The notes under the pieces are model-generated. The model made no database searches. It was not told the DNA's origin and saw nothing but the letters and a program-made list of their open reading frames with translations. Positions 13,386-23,087 of a DNA stretch of 64,000 bases are shown here, one piece after another. Location: positions 42,793,062 through 42,857,061 of the forward strand of contig NC_065885.2 in NCBI RefSeq assembly GCF_932274485.2, in the 5' to 3' direction. The position numbers and the translations under genes were made by a program. The DNA comes from Patella vulgata (lineage: Eukaryota; Mollusca; Gastropoda; Patellidae). The number at the start of each line of letters is the position of its first letter. Positions within the stretch are counted from its first letter, which is position 1.

Positions 13386-13782
13386 ATTATACGCCCACAT
13401 TTTCATGTTGACGTATATTGTCGTTCGCCCCTGTCCGTCCGTCCATCCACAATTTGTTTGTGGACTCTCTACAGGTCAAGTTTGAATTTCGTGACAATCG
13501 GCCCAAAATTGACAAATTGGCCGCTGTTCGTTCTCAAACTGAAAAATATGGTATATCAAGGTTGTGAACCCTATAGAGGTCACAATTTTGATCTGATTTT
13601 GATGAAACTTAAAATACATATTTATAACCCAAAGATCTTGGTTCCTTTCGATATTCGCACATATTGGATCATAACTTCCTGAATTATGGCCCTTGATTGT
13701 ACGAAAAATCACTTCTTTTTTTGAGCTTGTTCTCTGTCCATCTCTTGCAAAATGTGGGCGTATCTTGCATGGCAACCGCTTG
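13386..13782 (+). mobile_element. Helentron-like element, family B, copy B3 (inside the CACTA element's left arm)
   Basis: A 397 bp copy with both ends: head TTATACGCCCACATTTTC and tail ATGTGGGCGTATCTTGCATG followed by GCAACCGCTTG. The inverted right arm of the surrounding CACTA element lacks it: there (16,381-16,410, minus strand) the site reads CGCCAA then seven Ts then AAATCATGG. With B3 present it reads CGCCAATTT-[B3]-TTTAAATCATGG. This is an internal empty site and shows insertion within a T-run. Confidence 0.9.
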
Positions 13783-14034
13783 TTTAAATCATGGGATAAA
13801 GTCAATCAACAAACAATACGGGTCTACTTTATTACAAAAACATTGGTGAACTTATCATTTTGTCTAAAATCATAACGCTAATCAGCAAACAATACTATTG
13901 TTCTTTATTACAAAAACATCGGTGAACTAATCTCGGTCGTTATGTCGAGCCAAGTTAGTTGATTATTAGGTAAATAAAACAATATAAACAACCAATGAGT
14001 AAAACTGACTTATTTCAATCAATTTATTACCTTA

Positions 14035-15790
14035 CACTGTAACATTGGTACCGTTTAAAATAGTGTAAATAGCGCTAATTTCTACTCTGTGTCCAATTAT
14101 TCATAAATATTGTTGAATTTCGGCGAATAGTGCTCAATTTGTACTTCTATCGAATTTCAATCTCACTGTTTAATAATGATTACCAAGCGTCTAATGAACT
14201 AGTGTTTAGTTTCTCGACACATGTTGAATTATAAGCGTCCCGTCTAATTAGCACGATTGTTCAATAATTAGTTGGACCGTTCAATTTCCCGAGCCGTGAT
14301 TAAAATCAGTCAAGGTGTCCAATTACGCAAGGTGTTAAATTTTGTTGTCAAACATCTAATTTCACGTGCGATGTTCAGATATTACGATGTGTTTAGTTGT
14401 TGGTCATCGTTCAGTTTTGCCGCCGAATGTCTATTTTGCCGCACAATGTTGAAATACTGTAATAAGTGTTAGTTTTAGTACTGTCCTGTTGCGATACGGT
14501 GAAATATTGTTTTTCAGGTTTCATACAACAGCAGGTATCTGTAATGCCTGTCATTATCCGGGGATTATTTTTCAAGATCACTATGGTGAAACAGATGTTG
14601 GATTTTTAATGGCGACGGGACGGTTCAGAAGCAAAGCTTTCTGGAGATGCACATACCGTTTCGTCCACAATCATAAAACGTGTATTTATATATCCATTTA
14701 AAACAGTATTTCCAACACTGACAACACATCCACGAATGATAAATCTCACGCATCTGATTTACGTGTGTACACGTGGACTCCCTACCCTGATTAAATCCTT
14801 TTGTTTAAATGACTTCGCAATTAGGACTAACAGCATGGGTATTGCATCAATCATATATTACATAATATGGGATCTATAGAAAGCATTTTGGGTTGAAGGG
14901 TAGTGCGATTATCTCGGGCAATAAACACAGAAGGCTTGTAGAATTAATACACATGTGTCAGAAGCTAACAATATGTCTACTGTGTAAGACAAAACGTGAA
15001 AATAAACTAATAATTCGAACTCTTTATTTCTTTTTATTATTATAGGACGACGACCCTTTTTCGCTGAAGATCAAATAAAACCTACTAAATACATTTCATT
15101 CTTATATGTAACTCATAACTTTGCCAAACTTTATTTCAGAGAAAGCCAATTTAAAAAGGAATTGTATCATATATTTAAGTTTAATTTTTAATAAAGAATG
15201 GGGATACATGTATCATAAATACAGGCCTCGGTGTAATTTTACATGCAAAATTAACGGTATTATTTGTCATAAACAATCGATGTCAAATCGATATACTGCC
15301 ACGATGTTATGAATGTTGAATACTTTTCGTTCATAATACGGACGCATTAGTCCACGTTGTATAGTGAGAACACGCATGTTCACATATTCTGCGCGATATA
15401 TATGCGGTTATATTTCCAACCAGTCATGTAAAGCTGCATGTATGGAACATTTTAAATGACACGTATGCATAAGACTATACATGTATTACACAGTTTAGGT
15501 ATCTATGCTGTGTTCAAATTGTTTTGCAGATTTACTGTATTAAGAGTGTATAGTTAATAATTACTCTTGAATTACGGCAAAGATAGACTTTTAAATTGCA
15601 AACTATAATGGTATTTTGGTTATCTGTCTTACAAATAGAAATAAGATATAAATAGAACTTGCAACAGGATTCGAAAGCGCTTTCAAGTCAGCCATTATCT
15701 CGTACTTACCGTAAAAATGAATTGAACGCAACACAAGTCTCTGATGTAAGAGAATATTAGTTAATTATAACCGCTTTCAAATCCACACAA
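14035..15790 (+). mobile_element. Second CACTA-type left end nested inside copy 1
   Basis: CACTGTAACATTGGTACC at 14,035 starts a ~1.75 kb copy of the same arm sequence in the same orientation as 11,945. It includes the 15,115-15,535 section that the right arm lacks but 12,555-12,880 has. It is more like the right arm (16,640-17,974) than like the outer left arm. No matching right terminus of its own is found, so it is a truncated inserted copy or a product of gap repair. Contains 66 and 70 codon open frames without known domains. Confidence 0.75.
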
Positions 15791-16164
15791 ACGTCATTCC
15801 TTAAATAGCCCCACGCCCCTTTAACAACTTATAAAACATGATTTTCTGTTAGGCAATTTATTCTACACTCATTGATGTGCTTTATAACTATTGAAGAGGC
15901 CCGAATTCCTAAGATCTAGTTGTTAGATGTGTTTACTCTGTGTGTTGATGGATAAAACAATCAAAATTAATATTTGTGTCTGTCATAATTATTGGAAACA
16001 GAACTTTTTTTTTTAATTAGAATATTAGTGTCTATGGCATGAATACGGTAAGCAGTTTGTATTTGCAATTTACAAGTTGAATGGGTGTCAGTTAACTCGT
16101 TCAGATGCAAAGTCGTACACGGTTAAGGTAATACTTGACTCGAATATAAATTAATTGGAATAAA
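15791..16164. other. Central segment of CACTA-type copy 1
   Basis: Contains CCCCACGCCCCTTTAA (15,809-15,824), TGTTAGGCAATTT and ATACGGTAAGCAGTTTGT. The same three landmarks occur in the same order at 30,395-30,710 inside CACTA-type copy 2, so the two elements share an internal region although their termini differ. Confidence 0.7.
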
Positions 16165-18670
16165 TCAGTTTTACTCATTGGTTGTTTATATTGTTTTATT
16201 TACCTAATAATAAACTAGCTTGGCTAGCCATCACGACAGAGATTAGTTCACCAATGTTTTTGTAATAAAGAACAATAGTATTGTTTGTTGATTAGCGTTA
16301 TGATTTTAGACAAAATGATAATTTCACCAATGTTTTTGTAATAAAGTAGACCCGTATTGTTTGTTGATTGACTTTATCCCATGATTTAAAAAAATTGGCG
16401 ATGTTTAATATTGGGTCAAAAATAATTCCTTAAAGTGCGCTTGAGACCCTTTTAGATAAAGAAAGTGGCTACGTGCAATTTTATTCTTTGATCGTTTATA
16501 CATGGGACATTTCTGTTATTCAAACCAATCTGCACGTGAATGACTACATAACAAGTTGACAGTTCATCATTGATTTGGGGTTCATGTGGAATAGCCTCTT
16601 CGGTTATTCTTTTCTAAAATAAAACGAGTGCCTTAGATTTTTGTTTGGATTTGATAGCGGTTATAATTAACTAATATTCTCTTACATCGGAGACTTGTGT
16701 TGCGTTCAGTTCATTTTTACGGTAAGTACGAGCTTACGTCTGACTTGAAAGCGCTTTCGAATCCTGTTGCAAGTTCTATTTATGTCTTATTTCTATTTGT
16801 AAGACTGATAACCAAAATACCTTTATAGTTTGCAATTTAAAAGTCTATCTTTGCCGTAATTCAAGAGTAAATATTAACTATTCACTCTTAATACAGTAAA
16901 GCATATAAGCATGAAATGTATTTAGTAGGTTTTATTTGATCTTCAGTGAAAAAGGGTCGTTGTTCTATAATAATAAAAAGAAATAAAGAGTTAGAATTAT
17001 TGGTTTATTTTCACGTTTTGTCTTACACAATAGACATTTTGTTAGCTTCTGACACATGTGTATTAATTCTACAAGCCTTGTGTTTATTGCCCCAGATAAT
17101 CGCACTACCCTTCAACCCAAAATGCTTTCTATAGATCCCATATTATGTAATATATGATTGGTGCAATACCCATGCTGTTAGTTTTAATTGCGAAGACATT
17201 TAAACAAAAGTGTTTATTCAGGGTAGTTGGTCGACGTGTACACAAGTAAATCAGATGCGTGAGATTTATCATTCGTGGATGTGTTGTCAGTGTGGGAAAT
17301 ACTGTTTTAAATGGATATATAAATACACGTTTTATGATTGTGGACGAAACGGTATGTGCATCTCAAGAAAGCTTTGCTTCGGAACCGTCCCGTCGCCATT
17401 AAAAAATCCAACATCTGTTTCACCGTAGTGATCTTGAAAAATAATCCCCGGATAATAACAGGCATTACAGATACCTGCTCTCGTATGAATCCTGAAAAAT
17501 AATATTTCACCGTATCGCAACAGGTCAGTTCTAAAACTAACACTTATTACAGTATTTCAACATTGTGCGGCAAAATAGGCATTCGGCAGCAAAACTGAAC
17601 GATGACCAACAACTAAACACATTGTAATATCTGAACATCGCACATGAAATTAGATGTTTGACAACAAAATTGAACACCTTGCATAATTGGACACCTTGAC
17701 TGATTTTAATCACGGCTCGGAAAATTGAACGGTCCAACTAATTATTGAACTGTCGTGCTAATTAGACGGGACGCATATAATTCAACACGTGTCGAGAAAC
17801 TAAACACTAGTTAATTAGACGCTTGGTAATCAAAATTAAACAGTGAGATTGCAATTCGATAGAAGTACAAATTGAGCAATATTCGCCGAAATTCATCAAT
17901 ATTTATGAATAATTGGACACAGAGTAGAAATTAACGCTATTTACGCCAGATTAAATGGTACCAATGTTACAGTGTTGGTTCCTTTTGATATTCGCGCATA
18001 TTGGATTGTAACTTCCTGAATTATAGCCCCTGATTGTACGAAAAATCGCGTTGTTAGCTTGATGTCACAATTATTATCCGATTTAAAAAAACGTTTAGAT
18101 CTAAGTTTAAGGATGGTTGAGTTCAAATTTCGTGAAAATCGGATCAAAACTGACAGACTAAATGGCCGCCCCTTGTACCCAAATAGCGTAAAAATATGGT
18201 ATATCACGGTTATGAACCCTCTAGAGGTGACAATTTTCTTCTGATTTTGATGAAACTTGAAATTTAAGATCTTGGTTCCTTTCGATATTTGCACATATCA
18301 GATTTTAACTTCCTGAATTATGGCCCCTGATTGTACGAAAAATTGCTTTTTGTTTAGCTTGTTCTCTATCCATCTCTTGCAAAAATGTGAGCGTATCCTG
18401 CCTGGCAGCCGCTGGTTAGTTCATGGTCCCTCTAGAGGTCACAATTATTATTAGATTTAAAAAAACATTCGAATATATCACTGTTACACCGTATTGTTGA
18501 TTGAGTTCGAATTTCAGACAAAATGGTCACCCCTCCGTACTCAAATAGTGTAAACATCTGGTATATCGAGGTTGTGGACCTTCTAGAGGTCACAATTTTG
18601 ATCCGATTTTGATGAAACTTGAAATGCATGTTTATAACCCAAGGATCTTTGTTCCTTTCGATAGTTGCGC

Positions 18671-18869
18671 TGGGGGTTGGATGGCCGAATGGTTAGCACG
18701 TGCGTGCTGTATCTCGTGGGTTTTCTCCGGGTCCTCCGGTTTCCTCCCACTGCTAAAGACCCCTACGCGAAAGCGAATTATTGAAATAAAATTAAAAACT
18801 ATATGTTAGTCCCGAAATGACCTAGTTTGTGTCGAGTGGACGTTAAACCCCATGTCTATCTCTCTCTCT
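18671..18869 (+). mobile_element. SINE1 copy (tRNA-derived), internally shortened
   Basis: Has the A box TGGCCGAATGG near 18,680, the central TCGTGGGTTTTCTCC...CTCCGGTTTCCTCCCAC, and the tail GTGGACGTTAAACCCC followed by (TC)n. The B box region seen in the 53.9 kb copy is deleted. It is flanked by the 12 bp duplication CGATAGTTGCGC at 18,659-18,670 and 18,870-18,881; removing it restores the B1 unit (CTTTCGATAGTTGCGCATAT). Confidence 0.9.
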
Positions 18870-19304
18870 CGATAGTTGCGCATATTGAATTGTAACTTTC
18901 TGAATTATGTACCCTGATTGTACGAAAAATCACGTTTTTAGCTTGTGGTCCCTTGTGGTCACAATTATTATCTGATTTAAATAACTGTTCGAATATATCA
19001 CCGTTACACCGTAATGTGGGTTGAGTTTGAATTTTGTGAAAATCGGCCGAGTTTGAATTTCGTGAAAATCGGACCAAAACTGCCGGATGAAATGGCCACC
19101 CCTCTACCCAAATAGTGTAAATATCTGGTATATCAAGGTTTGATCCGATTTTGATGAAACTTGAAATGCATATTTGTAACCCAAAGACCAAGGTTGCTTT
19201 CGATATTTGCGCATAACGGATCGTAACTTCCTGAATTATGACCCCTGATTGTACGAAAAATTGTGTTTTTAGCTTGTGGTAATGTTGGTTGAGTTGATAG
19301 TTAA

Positions 19305-19762
19305 AGGAGCTAAGTCTTTAACTCAATATCATCCAAAATCTTCAACATTTAAAACACGAATTATTTGTCAATTTAAAACAACATTGATGCTGTGATCTTA
19401 CCGGAAAAGGGTGGGCTTCTGATATCCAATATTTAAGACAAAATAAATATTTTACCATTGGTACACGAATCGTGTACCATAATGCGTTTCAGCCCCAGTT
19501 CTAGCAAGAGACTAGAGGAACGAGGCTAGACATATTGCACCAAACCAAACGGCTTATGTAGACTGGAACAACCAGACGCTAGGAATTTGCACTCGATTGA
19601 GACTGCTGGCTTATTTCACGGAACATAACTGATTTGAAATTAGAGTAAAAACGGAAACGATTGAATGTAAATCAGTTTATATACATTCATATTACGGTAT
19701 TATATGAGTTGCGACCCACTTGTGTCAATTTCTAGGTCCCAAATATTAGCGATTTAGCTCCT
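19305..19762. mobile_element. TTAA-flanked MITE (piggyBac-like target site)
   Basis: The ends AGGAGCTAA and TTAGCTCCT are inverted repeats, directly flanked by TTAA at 19,301-19,304 and 19,763-19,766. An internal palindrome GGTACACGA/TCGTGTACC lies near 19,460. No coding. TTAA target choice is the piggyBac hallmark; with only 9 bp TIRs the family is inferred. Confidence 0.75.
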
Positions 19763-20003
19763 TTAAAAAAATCGCATTTTTAGCTTGTGGATTCTCTAGA
19801 GGTCACAATTTTTTTTTTTTACTATTTTAAAAACCATTTAAATATAACACCATTCCACCATAATGAAGGTTGAATTCGAATTTCGGGAAAATTGAAATAA
19901 AACAGCCCAACAAAATGGACGCTCTTTGTACGCAAATTGTGCAAAAGTTGTGGACCCTCTAGAGGTCACAATTTATATCCGATTTTGATGAAACTTGATC
20001 AAG

Positions 20004-20066
20004 TGGGAATTTAAAGACGTTACAAATGACATTGTTGTGGCTACCATTCCTGGGTTTGAGGGTCAG
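20004..20066 (+). CDS. Candidate upstream exon of the PUS7-like gene
   Basis: After ...ATCAAG at 20,003 the + strand reads WEFKDVTNDIVVATIPGFEG and a final Q, then the donor-like CAG|GTATGA at 20,066/20,067. In PUS7/TruD proteins a DVVxPLPGYDV block lies a few tens of residues before the segment coded by the exon at 22,596, so the DIVV-x-IPGFE string is a reasonable but weak match in the right position and strand. The acceptor is poor: the upstream 50 bases are Helentron repeat without a pyrimidine tract. The ~30 residues expected between this block and the next exon were not found, so an exon is missing, unrecognised, or this is chance. Confidence 0.3.
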
Positions 20067-20846
20067 GTATGATATGAAAACGAATACCAGTTAGTAATTT
20101 TTTTTAACTGGTTGAACAGTGCAACAGAACTGTGACTGGTTAACCGAGTGACCATTTACATCCTTAGTATTTTGTATTACTAGCCTAAGTAGTCCGGTGG
20201 CTGAAGGGGGGGAATCACCACCCGATCTGTAAATTTATGAGACCAAGTTTTTCTAGACCAGTTTTTTGTGTAGATTCCGAATCTGGGTGGTGATCAGGCG
20301 TTTGAGGGGGCGTTTTCGAGATATAGGGGGTCCTATGTCAACAATGGTGGGGGGGGGGCAATGTCATTATGTTGACATAATATATTAATAAAACATAAAT
20401 TTCTAGTCTGCCAATCTTTATATAAGTGTTCATGATGTCCCTGGACAACTGTTTTGATTTGTGGGGAGGAGGGGTACCAGGTGTAGGTGTGCATGTGTGG
20501 AGGGGGGGCATGTCATTATATTGACATAAATGATGATCATGTTATATATTAATAAAACATAAATTTCTAGGACTGTCCATCTCTAAAGAAGTGTTTATTA
20601 TGCCCCTAGACAACTGTTTGACTTGTGGGGTGGGGGTAGCAGGTGTGTGTGTGTGGATGGGGGGAGGGGTAAAATTGGCGGGAAATGAGTTCACGTTGAT
20701 TTAATTGATGATTTTCTTAGAGCTTGGTAAAAAAACACTACTTTTTAATTCTTAATTCCACTGCACATCTCTAAATATGTGTATAAGATTACCATTGTAT
20801 GGGGGAGGGAGGGTAAATGTATTTTGTGGGACAGAAACCACTTCGT

Positions 20847-21170
20847 TCAAAATTGATCTGAAAAGTGTTTTCTTGAGTTTTGGCTCAGTACCAATATTGT
20901 CATTAAAAATATTAAACTATAATGGTACTTTTCAAGAGATCTGGAAATGTACATAAAAAACACATGTTTAGATATTAGTTTATTCTTATAATATGAGCGG
21001 GATAGATATCTTCTTGATGGCTGATCATGCTTTGGATATGCTTCAGATATCCATTCACATTGTAAATCTTCATTCCAGCCTTGTATCACAGGGTTATCTT
21101 GTTCGATCATCGGTTTTGCAGCTTGTCTCCCTATTGTTGCAACACTATTGTTGTGTTTAATGTGCAGCAA
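20847..21170 (-). pseudogene. Transposon-associated protein, left-arm copy (decayed)
   Basis: The minus strand reads a frame containing LLLHIKHNNSVATI, then GWNEDLQCEWISEAYPK, then RYLSRSYYKNKLI. The region 21,170-21,390 upstream on the same strand holds further matching pieces in other frames (TNDVSDDVLAGLEKIVCTLY, LTTVDD) with stops between them. The right-arm copy shares GWNEDLQCE, EAYPK and YLSRSY, so this was a protein gene. From memory, an order of LY..DD.R..F...LP.C...H...W...GW...W...P is seen in uncharacterised proteins linked to invertebrate mobile elements; no function is known to me. Confidence 0.55.
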
Positions 21171-21486
21171 AAGACTACTCAGGCAAGATGGTAATACAGA
21201 AAGAAAGTTTTGTTATTTTTCATCACGATTAAAATTCCTCCAGAAGATCTTTCTTCACGTGTCATCTACTGTTGTAAGTCGGTTTTCGCCGTACAAGGTA
21301 CAAACAATTTTTTCTAAACCAGCAAGTACGTCATCAGAAACATCATTTGTCTATCCCAGCTCTTTAAAAATTGTTAGAAAGTTGGGATTATTTTGAAAAA
21401 GAAAGACAGATAGTCATTACCACTGAAAGCATGTATCTTACCTACTCCTTTTCGCATTGAAAATTAATGGTAGTTGCTGAAACAAA

Positions 21487-21870
21487 TTGTATTTTGCGTT
21501 CTTGCTCTTGCAAAATAGACATCCCAATCATTCTGTTGCAAATGATGATCCAAATATACAAATTTTGATTGATTATGAGACGGGCAAAGGTAGAAAATAT
21601 TGCGAAAGACGACTTACATCAGCAGATGACGCAAGAAGAAAAGATTTTCTGGGTGAAAAAATAACAGAACTTTCTTTATTACCATCTTGCCGTATACGTG
21701 GTCCTTTGCTGCATGGCTGGAATGAAGATTTACAATGTGAATTGGTTTTTGAAGCATATCCAAAGGATATGCAAGCTGTTGGTCAGCTACAAAGAAAATA
21801 TTTATCTCGCTCATATGAACTTTTGATTTTGAATCTTCTGATGAAGACAAAAAGAGAAATGGGGGTTTAA
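21487..21870 (+). pseudogene. Transposon-associated protein, right-arm copy (SINE-interrupted)
   Basis: A 127-codon frame: DYETGKGRKYCERRLTSADD, ELSLLPSCRIRGPLLHGWNE, LQCELVFEAYPKDMQ, RKYLSRSYE. It corresponds to the left-arm copy in opposite orientation. Its last codons come from a SINE inserted at 21,852; across the SINE the frame would otherwise run on (NKLITEHISELL after 22,000). Compared with the left copy it lacks the LLHIKxxxSVATIGRQAAKP section, so the two arms have decayed independently. Function unknown. Confidence 0.55.
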
Positions 21871-21986
21871 CGTCCACCCGACACAAACTAGGTCATTTCG
21901 GGACTAACATATGGTTTTAGTTATATTTTAATAATTCCCTTGCGCGTAGGGGTCTTGAGCACCCGGAGAAAACCAACGAGGTTGGA
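21852..21986 (-). mobile_element. SINE1 3'-part, inserted in the palindromic transposon
   Basis: The minus strand reads CCAACCTCGTTGGTTTTCTCC, then TTAGTCCCGAAATGACCTAG, then GGACGTTAAACCCCCAT. It is flanked by a perfect 14 bp duplication CTGATGAAGACAAA at 21,838-21,851 and 21,987-22,000. It is 5'-truncated, lacking both polymerase III boxes. Confidence 0.9.
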
Positions 21987-22595
21987 CTGATGAAGACAAA
22001 GAATAAACTAATAACTGAACATATCTCTGAGTTACTGTGTTTTTGATTTACATTTCCAGATCTCTTGAAAAGTACCATTATAATTTGATATTTTGAACGA
22101 AAACGCTAACGAGACATCACTTTAAGCTAATCTATGAACAAAATGATTTCTGTCCACAAAAATCCATGTTGCCACCCGCACCCCCCCCCCCCCCACGGGC
22201 AACTCATTTCCCGACAATTTTATCCCCACTCCACCTCCCCACAAATCATAACAGTTGTCCAGGGGCATCATAAACACTTATTTATAAATGGGCAGTCCTA
22301 GAAATTTATGTTTTATTAATATATTATGTCAACATAATGCCCCCCCCCCCTATTGTAGACATTTTACCCCCTATATCTTGAAAACGCCCCCGCAAATGCC
22401 TGATCACCACCCAGATTCGGAATCTACACGAAAAACTGGTCTAGGAAAACTTGGTCTCATAAATTCACAGCTCGGGTGGCGATTCCCCACCTTCAGCCTT
22501 TAAGATATAGTTATCATATTTGGTGCAGCTATGGATGTTGACTGAGGAAGAGGAGTGGATGATAAATCAGAAATGATATATATCTTTTATTTCAG

Positions 22596-22747
22596 AGATT
22601 TTTCTGTACCTGGTACATATAGAAAGATGGTGGTTAAACCAACACATGTAAATAAAAGAATTATATATTATAATGATCATACTATGTCTTTAGCACTGAG
22701 TGATTTAGATATTTTAAATGGTGTGGAGGAACCAAAGTCTATAGAAG
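22596..22747 (+). CDS. PUS7: PUS7-like pseudouridine synthase, penultimate coding exon
   Basis: Pseudouridine synthases of the TruD/PUS7 family convert uridine to pseudouridine in tRNA and, in eukaryotes, in mRNA at UNUAR-type sites. The exon codes for RDFSVPGTYRKMVVKP, then an Asn/Tyr-rich strand, then SDLDILNG and EPKSIEG. This matches the C-terminal part of the family (DYSLxGxYRKxxxxP...TDxDxLxG). The acceptor is TTTTATTTCAG (ending 22,595) and the donor AGAAG|GTAAAT. The exon enters in phase 2 and leaves in phase 1. There are no stops. The next exon completes the glycine codon (G|GT). The upstream exons with the catalytic Asp motif and the TruD core are not in view, apart from a weak candidate at 20,004. 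Whether the gene works cannot be judged from its 3' end alone. Confidence 0.85.
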
Positions 22748-22784
22748 GTAAATGTTCAGACTAGAATGTGCTGAAATCCATTTT

Positions 22785-22886
22785 GATTGTCAAGAAATAT
22801 CAAGATATTTAATGCCCTGTTTCCGCATGTCAGGTGATTGTCAAGAAATATCAAGATATTTAATGCCCTGTTTCCCCATGTCAGGA
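22785..22886. repeat. 51 bp tandem duplication in the PUS7 intron
   Basis: Two near-identical 51 bp units (22,785-22,835 and 22,836-22,886) beginning GATTGTCAAGAAATATCAAG, 38 bp after the splice donor. They differ by only one or two bases, which suggests a recent slippage event. Confidence 0.9.
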
Positions 22887-22977
22887 GTTACATTAATTTC
22901 AAAATGCATTTATGAGGGATGGCTGAAAAGTTCCAAGTCTGTCTGTGAAAGACCTGTACAAAGTTGATGGTTTCCAT

Positions 22978-23087
22978 TTAGTTTTCTACATAGTCTCCTT
23001 TGTGGTGTGCACGCTTTTGCCAACAATGTTGCCAGGCCTGAATGATGTCATCATTACTAGGAAAATGACGAGCGGCTAGTTCCTTTT
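22978..23087 (-). pseudogene. mariner transposase, C-terminal tail
   Basis: The minus strand reads KKELAARHFPSNDDIIQAW and then GDYVEN before a stop at 22,978, matching the usual mariner ending (LAxRHFxSDDEVIxA...GDYVEK). Its upstream continuation is replaced by Helentron-like element A2. Confidence 0.8.

Larger units (their letters stand above)
11945..17974. mobile_element. CACTA-type (EnSpm-like) composite element with long inverted arms, copy 1
   Basis: The left end CACTAGGAAATTGGTACC and the right end GGTACCAATGTTACAGTG are inverted repeats starting CACTA/CACTG. The element is flanked by TTG at 11,942-11,944 and 17,975-17,977. Removing it restores the B2 sequence AAAGATCTTGGTTCC exactly. 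CACTR termini with a 3 bp duplication are diagnostic of the CACTA superfamily. The arms (11,945-14,034, containing B3, and 16,165-17,974 inverted) are ~1.7-1.8 kb of matching sequence. No transposase is visible, so it is non-autonomous. Between the arms lies a second left-end copy (14,035-15,790) and ~360 bp of middle sequence. Open frames of 60-70 codons in the arms are repeated by virtue of the inverted repeat and show no known domain. Confidence 0.9.
11498..18415 (+). mobile_element. Helentron-like element, family B, copy B2 (inside B1)
   Basis: Complete ends: head TTATACGCCCACATTTTC at 11,498 and tail GTGAGCGTATCCTGCCTGGC followed by AGCCGCTGG ending 18,415. The host B1 reads ...CCTGTTT before it and TTAGTTCATGGTCC after it, so insertion was between Ts without a duplicated target, as known for Helentrons. 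At 11,945 a 6,030 bp CACTA-type element interrupts B2. The body without it is about 890 bp. Confidence 0.85.
10513..19996 (+). mobile_element. Helentron-like element, family B, copy B1 (outermost of a four-level nest)
   Basis: The head TTTTATACGCCCACAT (10,511-) forms a hairpin with ATGTGGACGTATA. It is followed by the ~330 bp family-B unit, whose landmarks are CTCTAGAGGTCACAATTTT, GATGAAACTTGAAAT, TTCCTTTCGATATT and CCTGAATTATGGCCCCTGAT. B1 is interrupted in a T-run at ~11,497 by B2 and resumes at 18,416 (TTAGTTCATGGTCCCTC), the expected next bases of the unit. Its right part (18,416-19,996) also holds a SINE and a TTAA-flanked MITE. The 3' terminal hairpin is not seen; similarity stops near 19,996. 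Non-coding. Without insertions B1 would be about 1.9 kb. Confidence 0.8.
20199..22498. mobile_element. Palindromic DNA transposon remnant with two outward-facing gene copies
   Basis: TIRs GGCTGAAGG...GAATCACCACCCGA (20,199-) and the inverted GGCTGAAGG...GAATCGCCACCCGA (ending 22,498) bound ~2.3 kb. The inverted arms continue through GTCAACATAATGCC/GGCAATGTCATTATGTTGAC, AACTGTTxTGATTTGTGGGG and a coding piece on each side, meeting near 21,440. Each arm codes away from the centre. The right arm was later hit by a SINE. Superfamily unknown, since I cannot fix a target duplication. It sits between the candidate and the certain PUS7 exons, hence probably intronic. Confidence 0.75.

Noticed and set aside
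10989-19191. Many 60-117 codon frames with a common theme such as GHNSGSYDPICANIERNQDLW and NRIKIVTSRGSTTLIYHIF
   Set aside because: They are the minus strand of the family B repeat unit and recur wherever the unit occurs, in both intact and broken form; the repeat has terminal hairpins and no start, domain or codon pattern typical of genes.
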